NCBI GenBank assembly: GCA_012719595.1
Contig: JAAYAB010000231.1
Coordinates: 1 to 43,362, forward strand
Direction of reading: 5' to 3'
From: Bacillota bacterium
GTDB lineage: Bacteria > Bacillota > DTU014
DNA: 43,362 nt
Made by a program: the position numbers and the translations under genes. The notes below the pieces were generated by a model, which did not search any database, had not been told where the DNA came from, and worked only from the letters and a program-made list of their open reading frames with translations. Positions 25,912 to 34,334 of the stretch are shown here, in pieces (position 1 is the first letter of the stretch; every line of letters starts with the position of its first letter).

Positions 25912-28900
25912 TCATTGCCTCTCAAAACTCCACGCGTCGAAGCAGAACTCCTTGCCGTAAAGCACGAAGAACAGGTCATGCACTCCAGTGACTACTTTGG
26001 TCAGGCCGACGGTGACCTCGGCAAAGCGCTGCGAATCTCCCGTGTTCGGTACCTCGACATAGGCTATGGCTTCATTGGCGGGCGCGCCGACTGTAACCTT
26101 TATCGCATTCCCGGCATGCGCCGAAGACACCTTCGCAGTGAACGTCCGCGGACTCGTGTCGCCGAAATCGACGCCGGAAACACCGACAAAGCCGCCCACA
26201 TCCTCCGAATCCAGCTTCTCCACTGCCATGTTGACCAGACCGAAGGTCTCGCTCAATTCGTTCGTCGGGACAGTCGTGATTCCCCCTGCCCAAGCCATGG
26301 TTTCCGCCTCGTTGACTTGATAGGGGTTAAGGTACTTGAGCTGCGCGACGCCCCTCCTGGTTGGGATCACCTGCACAATGGTGCCGTTCTCGGCTATGGT
26401 GAGTTCATCCACGTGGGTGCTGCGGTATCCTCCGCGTATCCCCATGGCATCCTGCAGCACCTGGGTGTGGTAGAACAAGTACCACTTCCCCTTGAACTCC
26501 ACCAGGCTGTGGTGGTTGTTTCCCCAGCTGCCGAAATACCGGCCGGGGTTCTTGAGAATGGAGCCCTGGAACTCCCACGGACCCACTGGGCTCTTGCTGG
26601 TCATATATGCGATCTCAGCTGTGTCCGTAATGTGCTTGCCCGTGGCGCCCTGGCGGCTCGCCCAGTTTGTGCAGTAGGAGAAGTAGTAGGTATCGCCTAT
26701 CCTGTGGACGAACGCAGCCTCAAAGAACCAGGGCGCCTCGACCACCTGCGGAGTCCCGGCAAGGCTGATCATATCGTCGCCTAACCGCACGACTCTCGCA
26801 GTATTGGGCATCTCCTCTTTGCCTTCAGGCACTCCGCCGCCGAAGTATAGGTACGGCGTCCCCTCCTCATCAAACGTGATTGCCGGATCGAAGAGCCAAA
26901 CCACGTTGGCGTTGGACGTCTGCCTCGAGACTAGAGGCCGTCTGATTGGGTCTACGAACGGACCGATCGGGCTGTCGCTCGTCAACACGCCTATCCCGTT
27001 CGCGTTGTTGGAGAAATAGAGGAAGAACCGGTCTCGACCGTCGATGTTCTTGTAAGCTGCCGCAGGCGCCCACGAATTACCGGCCCAGGCCGCTATGCCC
27101 CGGCCCTGCGGTCCTATGTCGATCCACCCGTGGTCAGTCCAGTTGACTAGATCATCAGATGAAATGCAGTTGATCGTATGGATCTTTCCATAAGAGTTGT
27201 CTGTGATTCTGCCGGCGGCATCTCGCTCGATGATGTCATTCGTTGAGTAGACATAGACTCTGTCACCGTAGACAAGCGCATAAGGATCCGCGCCGAACCT
27301 ATGGGTCAGCAGCGGGTTGTGGTCGCCGATCCGCTTGTAGCTTCTGGCAATCGCTGTCTTGTCCCATCGGTCCGCTCGACCGGCCTCGCTGTCTGCCGCA
27401 GTGATCGCAGCGTCTGCCGCAGCAACCGCCGCCGAACCGTCGATGGACCGGGAAGCCGTGCCGCTTTCGGCTTCGCCGCTGTCGGTGAACTCCTTCTTCA
27501 CCGTACCATGGACTTCCCACTCGTAGATAGTCAGACGTTTGTCGGTTTCGATGGATGAAGGCCTTGTCACCAGCAGCCGCACATACCTGGCTTCAGTCAG
27601 CGGAAGCGTCCTGTCCGTGACGTAGTCGGTGTTGCCCTGCACGACATCGGCATCATGCCAAGCGACACCGTCATCGCTGACCTGCAGAGAGAAGTCCGCA
27701 GTGTTGATGGGTCCGTTGATCGGATTGCCGTCGATGCCGGTGCCCTTGTGGTAGACTACCCATCGGTTCAACAGATGAGGCACACCCAGGTCGACAGCGA
27801 GCCAGTACGGTGGTTCGAAGTTCGGACTCCAACTGCTGATCAGTTGACCGTCAACAGCCCTTCCCGCACGCTCCGGAAGATGGCTGGCCTCTATAGATTT
27901 GCCTGTGAGCACATTGAAAGAGCCGATCTGTCTGATCGCCAGCACCTGAGCATCGCTGAGGCTGACGCCTGCGACTCTGCCTGTGAAGATCTGTGGTGCC
28001 CAGCCAGACTCCGGTCCCGCAAATGCCTCCATCAGGTAACCCCTCGCCAACTCGATGTCCCGCACAGCGCCCAGATTCAGCCCCAATGCCTTGAGCTCCG
28101 AGGCCTTGTACTCGCCGGGAATCAGGTTGGCTATCACGGAACTGTCAGCGCCGAAGAGCTGCGCTGCACCCTCATGGAGTCCCTTGGTCAAGTACCAAGG
28201 CTCCCTCGGCTGCACAACCGCCCAAAACGCGGGTTTGAGCTCGTACTGTTTGCCGAAGAGCAGTGGATGATCCGGACGGTCGACTCGATTGATCCAGCTG
28301 AACCTGTCATTGGTCCCCCAGAAGGTGACACGGTCGATCACATCCGCGTAGTCGCTGAAAATGCGGAAACACTGGGCATATCGCTCGGCTTGCCTTCCTT
28401 GGATCGACTCAGGCAGCTCTCCGGGATATGGAGTGGCCTGGTTGTACACGCTGACATCCATCTCGGTGATGCTGACCTTGACACCCAATGATGAGTACAG
28501 CTCAATTGCAGCTCTGATGTCCTTTTCACTCGGGCCGTCGAGGTTCCAGTGCCCCTGCATTCCTATGCCGTGAATCGGCACGCCCTTCTCGATCAGGCCC
28601 TTGACCATCTCGTAAATGGCGTCTCGCTTGCCGGGAGAGGCCGCGCCGTAGTCGTTGTAGTAGAGTTCGGCGTCGGGGTCCGCCTCATGTGCGAAGCGAA
28701 ATGCGTGCTCGATGTAGTCGTCGCCGATGATCTCCCTCCACTTCGTATCTCTCAACCCCCAGCGTCCGTTCGTGTTTTCAATGGCTTCATTGACGACGTC
28801 CCAGCTGTAGACCTTTCCTTTGTAGTGACCCACGACGGTCTTGATGTGTTCCTCCATGCGGGCGAGCAGTTCTTCGCGGGTCAACTGTGTGCCGTCAGGG

Positions 28901-29763
28901 TGCTGGAATACCCAGTTCGGCGTCTGAGAATGCCATACCAGCGTGTGACCGATGACCTTCATTCCGTTCTCATGGGCGAAGTCGACTAAAGCATCGGCCG
29001 GTGTGAATCTGTACTGGTCGGGTTGAGGATGGATCGAGTCCCACTTCATGCGATTCTCCAAGGTAAGGGCGTTGAAATGGTCCTTGATGGGAGTGGCCGT
29101 GCTGACGTTGTCTGTAGCGAATCCTATCAAGAAGCGGTCCGCATAGACCTCCCGCAGGAGGGGAGTCTCCTGGGAGTTGTCTACGACGGTCTTCTGAGCT
29201 TCCGCCAGCGCAGCATATGAACCTCGAAGGGGTCTGTCTCCGACGATGGCGAACTCGTCCAGGTAGAAGGCTGCCGTAGCGTGGTTCGCCTCAAAATACA
29301 GAAAGGCACTTGACAGGTCTTTCGCGCTGTAGGTGTAGCCTTCACTCTCGACAAACACCCATTCGCCCGCACTCAGAGGGACTTCCGGAGATATCCAACG
29401 GTAGTTCGTAGTCCCGTCCTTCATGTTCTCGCATACCGTGAAGTGGCCCAGCACTTCCTCGAGCTCCGACACCAGTCTCACATAAATGCTGAACTGGTAT
29501 GTTCCTCCGTCAGACAAGATAGGGTCAAGATCCAGTGCGGCTCCATTCCAACTGGCAGTCCGCCCAGACAGCTTGAGGCTGCGATTCCCCAATCTCACCG
29601 GTTCCGAGGTCAGCTCCAGAAGGCCCGAGCCGAACACGCGCCATCCGTAGTAGCCGTCGGAGTAGTCCACCACAACCCGCACGCCCTGGTTTTCAGAGGC
29701 TTCGCATAGTCCCGTTGCCAACAAAAGACTCGCAATCAAGGTAAGCATGAACACTCTGCGCAA
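25912..29763 (-). CDS. Secreted multidomain xylanase: CBM22-like, GH10, discoidin, GH43, CBM6-like
   Basis: This 1283-residue secreted enzyme carries two catalytic domains. In order: signal peptide (1 to about 22), CBM22/CBM4-like module (about 25-180), GH10 xylanase (about 195-520) with acid/base E326 in WDVVNEAIE and nucleophile E434 in ITEMDVS, a discoidin/F5-8C-like module (about 605-755), and an Ala/Ser/Asp-rich linker (about 755-798). A GH43 five-bladed propeller follows (about 810-1135) with D826 (GADPY), D959 (LFDPA) and E1015 (FFEAAF), then a C-terminal CBM6-like module (about 1147-1283). It should cut xylan internally and remove arabinose or xylose side units. The TTG start at 29761-29763 has GGAGGG 7 nt upstream and leads directly into the signal peptide. 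The frame is open to 30003 but would include the 21-bp repeat tract. The GH10 domain is closely similar to the GH10 at 34335-35447. Confidence 0.93.
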   Translation of the reverse strand: MRRVFMLTLIASLLLATGLCEASENQGVRVVVDYSDGYYGWRVFGSGLLELTSEPVRLGNRSLKLSGRTASWNGAALDLDPILSDGGTYQFSIYVRLVSELEEVLGHFTVCENMKDGTTNYRWISPEVPLSAGEWVFVESEGYTYSAKDLSSAFLYFEANHATAAFYLDEFAIVGDRPLRGSYAALAEAQKTVVDNSQETPLLREVYADRFLIGFATDNVSTATPIKDHFNALTLENRMKWDSIHPQPDQYRFTPADALVDFAHENGMKVIGHTLVWHSQTPNWVFQHPDGTQLTREELLARMEEHIKTVVGHYKGKVYSWDVVNEAIENTNGRWGLRDTKWREIIGDDYIEHAFRFAHEADPDAELYYNDYGAASPGKRDAIYEMVKGLIEKGVPIHGIGMQGHWNLDGPSEKDIRAAIELYSSLGVKVSITEMDVSVYNQATPYPGELPESIQGRQAERYAQCFRIFSDYADVIDRVTFWGTNDRFSWINRVDRPDHPLLFGKQYELKPAFWAVVQPREPWYLTKGLHEGAAQLFGADSSVIANLIPGEYKASELKALGLNLGAVRDIELARGYLMEAFAGPESGWAPQIFTGRVAGVSLSDAQVLAIRQIGSFNVLTGKSIEASHLPERAGRAVDGQLISSWSPNFEPPYWLAVDLGVPHLLNRWVVYHKGTGIDGNPINGPINTADFSLQVSDDGVAWHDADVVQGNTDYVTDRTLPLTEARYVRLLVTRPSSIETDKRLTIYEWEVHGTVKKEFTDSGEAESGTASRSIDGSAAVAAADAAITAADSEAGRADRWDKTAIARSYKRIGDHNPLLTHRFGADPYALVYGDRVYVYSTNDIIERDAAGRITDNSYGKIHTINCISSDDLVNWTDHGWIDIGPQGRGIAAWAGNSWAPAAAYKNIDGRDRFFLYFSNNANGIGVLTSDSPIGPFVDPIRRPLVSRQTSNANVVWLFDPAITFDEEGTPYLYFGGGVPEGKEEMPNTARVVRLGDDMISLAGTPQVVEAPWFFEAAFVHRIGDTYYFSYCTNWASRQGATGKHITDTAEIAYMTSKSPVGPWEFQGSILKNPGRYFGSWGNNHHSLVEFKGKWYLFYHTQVLQDAMGIRGGYRSTHVDELTIAENGTIVQVIPTRRGVAQLKYLNPYQVNEAETMAWAGGITTVPTNELSETFGLVNMAVEKLDSEDVGGFVGVSGVDFGDTSPRTFTAKVSSAHAGNAIKVTVGAPANEAIAYVEVPNTGDSQRFAEVTVGLTKVVTGVHDLFFVLYGKEFCFDAWSFERQ

Positions 29764-29799
29764 TGACCAGCCCTCCAATCCTGTGATCAATCGCCCGCC

Positions 29800-29946
29800 G
29801 ACAGTGCCGGCACACTGCCAGACAGTGCCAGTGCGCCACAGGTCAGTGCCGGCGCGCTCCATGGCAACGCCGGTGCGTCGCACAGCACCGCCGGAACACT
29901 GCGCGACAACGCCGGTGCGCCGCCGAACAATACCGGTTCGATCGAC
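29800..29946. repeat. Seven tandem 21-bp units upstream of the GH10-GH43 gene
   Basis: Exactly seven units begin at 29800, 29821, 29842, 29863, 29884, 29905 and 29926 without any indel. The common core is ACARYGCCGGTGCG on the plus strand. Units 4 and 6 are the closest pair; unit 7 is most diverged. The array ends about 36 bp before the TTG start of the gene. The period equals about two turns of DNA helix, so any bound protein would lie on one face. Confidence 0.9.
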
Positions 29947-30017
29947 ACTCTCAGAGAATTGCTCTGCATGGGGAAATAGGGGATCAGCAACGAAGATCAG
30001 CACTTTCAGACGGAATG

Positions 30018-30031
30018 CTTAGTCGATTAAG
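30018..30031. promoter_or_regulatory. 14-bp near-palindrome, candidate operator for LacI B
   Basis: CTTAGTCGATTAAG is symmetric at 12 of 14 positions about a central CG, the usual geometry of LacI-family operators. It lies between the LacI B gene and the GH10-GH43 gene, about 255 bp before the latter's start. No second copy was seen, so this rests on shape and position only. Confidence 0.35.
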
Positions 30032-30122
30032 TGGAGTACTTCGCGAACTGTTTTCCTACCGCCTCTTGCTCGACACGGACAGCTCAGGACTCGACGAATC
30101 GACGCTGTCTGCAGCTTACGAT

Positions 30123-31121
30123 CTACGCCGGTCTCCTGCAGCTTCCCCTCTCTACGAACTCGGTCCCGATCGTCACGGGAGAAAAGACCTCGCCAGTGAT
30201 GATCCTGAGAAGAAGCTCTGCGGCCGCCCGCCCCATGATGTCCTTCTTTTGTCTGACTGTTGTGAGATTATAGTGCCGGCTAAGCTCGATGTCGTCAAAG
30301 CCGATGATCGAGAAGTCATCGGGGACACTCATGCCGGCTTCCCTGATCGCGGCTATCGCTCCGATCGCCATGAGATCCTGAGCCACAATAGCCGTCGGCT
30401 TGTTGCTCATGCTGAGGATCTCTCGCATCGCTTTGTACCCGGACTCCTCGCTGAACTCGCCTCTGAACACCCAGTCAGGGTTGTAGGGTACGCTGTACTC
30501 CGCCAGAGTCCTGTGGAAGCCGGTCAGCCGGTCCTGCGCCGGCTTGGAGTAGTGAGTCCCGTCGATCAGCGCGATAGACCTGTGCCCCAGCTGAATCAGG
30601 TACTCGGCTGCCATGGCTCCTGATCTCAAGTTGTCCGACATCACATACGAAGAACGCTTTCCAACAAGGTCGACATCCACGAACACAACCGGTATGTCCG
30701 ATCCGAGGATCTCATCGAACATCTCTATGTCGTTCTTGATATAGCTCAGAAAGATCACGCCGTCTACATGTCGATCTCTTGCCTTCTCTACATAGCCTAA
30801 GCGTCTGCCAGTGTTGTGAGCGCGCTTGCTCGAGAGGTAGAGGATGTCGTATCCGTTTTCTCCGAGTGCGGCCTCGACGCCGTCGAGCACCTCTCTGAAA
30901 AACCTGTCGTTCAGCTGGCTCGCTACGAACAGGCCTATCATCATCGACCGGCTTGTAGTCAAGCTGCGGGCAGTTGCGTTCGGCCAGTAGTTGCACTCCT
31001 TCATGGCCTTGAGTACGCGCTCCCTCGTCGCTTGACTGATGCCTCTGTAGTTGTTGATCACCTTCGAGACTGTTGACTTGGACACACTGGCCATCCTGGC
31101 TACATCGTCTATCGTAACCAC
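30123..31121 (-). CDS. LacI-family transcriptional regulator (B)
   Basis: This 332-residue regulator begins directly with the LacI DNA-binding domain (TIDDVARMASVSKSTVSKVI, 3-22), followed by the hinge helix (NATARSLTT) and the effector domain (MMIGLFVASQ ... IIGFDDIELSRHYNLTTVRQ). It should respond to a sugar and control the xylanase-side genes around it. The GTG start at 31119-31121 has GGGGG 8 nt upstream and gives a canonical N-terminus with no extra residues. It lies 83 bp after the large solute-binding protein and 359 bp before the GH10-GH43 gene. It is clearly divergent from LacI A, so the window probably contains two regulons. I see no strong promoter of its own, so it may be read through from module B. 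Confidence 0.93.
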   Translation of the reverse strand: MVTIDDVARMASVSKSTVSKVINNYRGISQATRERVLKAMKECNYWPNATARSLTTSRSMMIGLFVASQLNDRFFREVLDGVEAALGENGYDILYLSSKRAHNTGRRLGYVEKARDRHVDGVIFLSYIKNDIEMFDEILGSDIPVVFVDVDLVGKRSSYVMSDNLRSGAMAAEYLIQLGHRSIALIDGTHYSKPAQDRLTGFHRTLAEYSVPYNPDWVFRGEFSEESGYKAMREILSMSNKPTAIVAQDLMAIGAIAAIREAGMSVPDDFSIIGFDDIELSRHYNLTTVRQKKDIMGRAAAELLLRIITGEVFSPVTIGTEFVERGSCRRPA

Positions 31122-31204
31122 TTCGTCTACCCCCGCTCTGCTTGCGGCAGAACTGTGCGCGGAGCACCACAGCTAGGATTCGTGTCATTCGACCCGACGA
31201 ACGG

Positions 31205-34200
31205 CTATTCGACAAGGATGCCGTGTCTCCTGAGCAGTTCATCGAACTCGCCGGTCGACTGTTCAGCTGGCACGTCGAGCCTGTTCACATGGACATAGTG
31301 ATCCCAGTACATGTCTATCCACTTGGGATCCAACTCCTCCAGCTTGGTAGAGAACCCGAGCTCCTCTCGTTTTCGGGTGATCTCCAGGTTTATCTCCCGC
31401 GTGTAGTCCAGCACCGATTCTCTGAGAGGTTTGTGCTCCAGCACCACTGCTCTGAACATCCAGTCAAATTGCCTTGCAACGTAGTACTGACCAATAACAG
31501 GGGGCATTCCTTCGATCCACTGCCACTGCTCGAGGAGATTCCGTCTGTCTTCGGTGCTCCAAGGCAAGAGCTGCATAGCTTCGACGTTTGCAGTTGCCCA
31601 CCTGGCCGCTGCTCCAATCAAAGCCTCGATCTCTCTACCAAACCTGACCTGTGTGTCGGTCCTAGTCCACCACTTGAGGAACTCCCATGCCTGCTGCTTC
31701 TTTGTGGACCTCTCCAATATGATCGACCCGGTGGCGCCTGTAGGCTGAGCAATCGTCAGTCCTGTATTCGTAGACTGGACAGACATCTGCAGAACTCCGT
31801 TGTCAACCGAAGCGGCGCGGTTGATGGTTCCATCAGGCTGCCTCGTTCCGGGTATTGGCGCCATTCCCCACAGACCTCTTAGCTCTGGTGCGAACACAGT
31901 AAGGGTGTTGAACTCGCCGTAGTTCGCAATGGCCAGAGGCATCTCGCCAGTGCGGAATCTGTTGATGAAGTTGTACGTCAGCGGCAATCCGGACTGGGTG
32001 TAGAGTTCACATATCCACTTGAACGTCTGTATGGCTACCTCGCTGTCCCAATTGACAGCTATGCAGTCTTCCTTGTAAAAGGCTACCTCTTGCTGATAGA
32101 GGAGCATAGCCAACGTCCACATGTTCGGCGTCATGCCAAACTCGAGATGGTTATTCTGCAACTCAGGCAAGATCGCAAGCAACTCGTCCCAAGTCTGCGG
32201 GACCTCGAGGCCCAGTTCCGCCAACACGTCTTTTCTGTAGAACAGCATCGGGAAGCTCTGGACCTCGGGAAGGGCCCATACCGCATCTCTAAACCTGTAC
32301 GGATGGAGGGCTGACTTCATGAACCGCTTGGAGACTTCCTCGAAGTCTTCAAACTGTGTCAGATCTGCTACCGCGCCTCTGAACGCGAGGTCCAGGTTTG
32401 CAGCGCCGAGCGCGATATCGGGGTTGGTGCCGGCGATCGTCGCGGGCACCAGCAGAGCCCCCATGTTGTCGATGAGTTCCAACTCCACCTTGATTCCCGT
32501 CTCAGGAGTGAAGCTGTCCTCTATCATCTGCTTGAGTATCTGTCCATGGTCTCTGCCGAGTCCAATCCAGACCTTGATGGTGTTTGGATCGTCCTTAGAA
32601 CTGCGCTTGGTATCCTCGATGTCTGAGATCTCTCGAATGTTACCCACGTTGGTGTAGTCGTAGGTGAAAGAGGCAATGAACGCCCTTATCTCGTGCGCCA
32701 GCGCTTCGAACAGGGTCGGAGCAGCTCTCGGCATCTTTTTTTCGGGAGAAGCAACGACTATGTAGTCGATTTGCAGAGGCTGGCTTCTAGTGTTCATCAC
32801 CCACGTGCCGAGGTTCCCGATTCCGTCCCTGTACTCGTTCAAGATCTTTGGTATGGAGTCAGGTTGGTCGGCCATCCTGCTGAGCATCAGTGCGATGTCG
32901 ACGAGCGTAGATGTATGCCCACCGCGCTGGCCAGTCAGCCTCTCGAACTCTTTCGCCATCGAGTTTATCACTTCAGCCTGAGTCCTCAGGCGTTCCAACA
33001 GGTTTGGGACTCGCTTGTCCAGCTGATAGGTCCTCAGGGGATCCGGGCTCTGAGAGGTTATCATTATGATGCTGCGGTAGATCGACGTGAGTTCGTACAG
33101 AGTCTCCTCCGTCAGACTAACCAGCGGCGCGAGGTCGCCGAGAACAGCCTCCATCGTGATCTCGTGGGTTCCCTTGGTCAAGTAGAACAAGAAAGGCTCA
33201 TCCTGGTGGGCTGTTCCCAACCTCGACATTTCGTAGCGCGACGAGTAGTTGAACCTCACCGACTTCAACTCTGCGCACACGACCTTGCCGTCGACTAGGA
33301 TCCGTCTGTTGCTGAAAGTGCCTCTGTTCATGTCCTGCTTGCCCTTGATGGCTATTTGATAGAGTCCGTCCTCGGGCACGGTGAACTCCCAGGTAACCCA
33401 GTCCCCAGGCACGGACCACCTGTACCCGCCGATGGAGTTGAGCCTTATCTCAGCAGGATGGTAAGGCTCTATTGTGGGATCTCCCTGATCGGAGACTGCA
33501 AACAAGGAGGGACTGGACCTGTATGCGGCACTCTCTCCCTGAACCTTGATCAACACGTCCGTCGCAGGTTTATAGCCTTTTGCCGCATACTCCTTGGCTA
33601 GCTCGCTGTACGGCCTCGGATCCTCGGCCTGGCACAGCCTCAGATACGCTATTGCCATGGGTTCTGCTATGGAACTCAGTCTGATCGTGTTTTCGCCCTC
33701 TTGGAAGTAGAACTTGTAGGGCTGGAGCTCATAGCCGAGCGAGTCGCTCAAGTATACGGTTCTCCACCTCGGGGTCTCAACCTGAGAGGGCCTGATCTCA
33801 TTCCCCTGCTCATCTTTGAGGAAAGGTCCGCTGTCAGTCCACATCCTGTGGAATGCGAGCGCGTTGGCTCCCTCGAAGAGCTCCTCGCCGTTGATCGATA
33901 TCTCTCTCTCTATCGTGATCCCTTTCCCCTGCACAGGGTAATACGTCAGCTCGATATTGTAGAACCCCGCCTGAGGCACGTTTACCGTCCACTCGATGTA
34001 ACCATGGTCCTCCGATCGGACAGCGGTCCCGCTGAGGCCAAATGGATCCGGCAAGATCTCGGGCATGGGATCCGCACTGGTAAACGAATCGCCAGGAATG
34101 AGTATCTCTGTGTGCGGGGCCTGCGCTGAACCAAACCTAGCCAGATACTCCCCGTACGTCGCCTTGCGCTGGAATCCGGTCACATTCGTCGCGGCAGACG

Positions 34201-34297
34201 CAATCTGCGAGGTATAGCAACTGACTGCGGCCAAAACCGCACAGAGCACGAGGACCATACCTTTTTGCAGTATCTTTCTTAGCAGTAGGCAGCGCAT
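31205..34297 (-). CDS. Very large solute-binding protein with N-terminal beta-sandwich modules
   Basis: At 1030 residues this is more than twice the usual length of a CUT1 binding protein. The signal peptide spans about 1-36; either AASA-type cleavage or lipidation at C27 (AVSC) is possible. Two regions resembling galactose-binding/CBM beta-sandwiches follow: about 60-222 (GYIEWTVNVPQAGFYNIELTYY, INGEELFEG, LRLCQA) and about 245-395 (GDWVTWEFTVPEDGLYQIAIKG, ILVDGKVV). A mainly helical region (about 396-560) comes next. The binding-protein domain (about 573-920) contains IKVWIGLGRDHGQILKQ, FYRKDVLAELGLEVPQTWDE and SIILERSTKKQQAWEFLKWW, and a helical C-terminus ends the protein. The ATG at 34295-34297 has GGAGGG about 10 nt upstream. 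No permeases are adjacent; the nearest are the module B permeases upstream, beyond the GH10 gene. Confidence 0.88.
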   Translation of the reverse strand: MRCLLLRKILQKGMVLVLCAVLAAVSCYTSQIASAATNVTGFQRKATYGEYLARFGSAQAPHTEILIPGDSFTSADPMPEILPDPFGLSGTAVRSEDHGYIEWTVNVPQAGFYNIELTYYPVQGKGITIEREISINGEELFEGANALAFHRMWTDSGPFLKDEQGNEIRPSQVETPRWRTVYLSDSLGYELQPYKFYFQEGENTIRLSSIAEPMAIAYLRLCQAEDPRPYSELAKEYAAKGYKPATDVLIKVQGESAAYRSSPSLFAVSDQGDPTIEPYHPAEIRLNSIGGYRWSVPGDWVTWEFTVPEDGLYQIAIKGKQDMNRGTFSNRRILVDGKVVCAELKSVRFNYSSRYEMSRLGTAHQDEPFLFYLTKGTHEITMEAVLGDLAPLVSLTEETLYELTSIYRSIIMITSQSPDPLRTYQLDKRVPNLLERLRTQAEVINSMAKEFERLTGQRGGHTSTLVDIALMLSRMADQPDSIPKILNEYRDGIGNLGTWVMNTRSQPLQIDYIVVASPEKKMPRAAPTLFEALAHEIRAFIASFTYDYTNVGNIREISDIEDTKRSSKDDPNTIKVWIGLGRDHGQILKQMIEDSFTPETGIKVELELIDNMGALLVPATIAGTNPDIALGAANLDLAFRGAVADLTQFEDFEEVSKRFMKSALHPYRFRDAVWALPEVQSFPMLFYRKDVLAELGLEVPQTWDELLAILPELQNNHLEFGMTPNMWTLAMLLYQQEVAFYKEDCIAVNWDSEVAIQTFKWICELYTQSGLPLTYNFINRFRTGEMPLAIANYGEFNTLTVFAPELRGLWGMAPIPGTRQPDGTINRAASVDNGVLQMSVQSTNTGLTIAQPTGATGSIILERSTKKQQAWEFLKWWTRTDTQVRFGREIEALIGAAARWATANVEAMQLLPWSTEDRRNLLEQWQWIEGMPPVIGQYYVARQFDWMFRAVVLEHKPLRESVLDYTREINLEITRKREELGFSTKLEELDPKWIDMYWDHYVHVNRLDVPAEQSTGEFDELLRRHGILVE

Positions 34298-34334
34298 GTC
34301 GACGCATCCCTCCTACTCGAGCTAGCTCAAGGAC

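Larger units (their letters stand above)
29764..30122. other. 359-bp gene-free leader of the GH10-GH43 gene
   Basis: Between the LacI B stop (30123) and the GH10-GH43 start I find the 21-bp repeat array (29800-29946), a 14-bp near-palindrome (30018-30031) and no convincing -35/-10 pair. Frames in this stretch are open on both strands because the 21-bp period keeps any frame lacking a stop in one unit open through all of them. No protein domain is recognisable. Confidence 0.7.

Noticed and set aside
29800-29946. CRISPR-like array
   Set aside because: The 21-bp units follow one another without spacers, and there are no cas genes in the window.
29764-30003. N-terminal extension of the GH10-GH43 protein that would translate the 21-bp repeats as heptapeptides
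   Set aside because: It would bury the signal peptide. A TTG with GGAGGG 7 nt upstream sits directly before the signal peptide, and the repeat tract is open in several frames on both strands, so openness is not evidence of coding.
34319-34328. Perfect 10-bp palindrome GAGCTAGCTC before the large solute-binding protein gene
   Set aside because: It is short, lacks a loop for a useful hairpin and was not seen at other promoters, so chance is a sufficient explanation.
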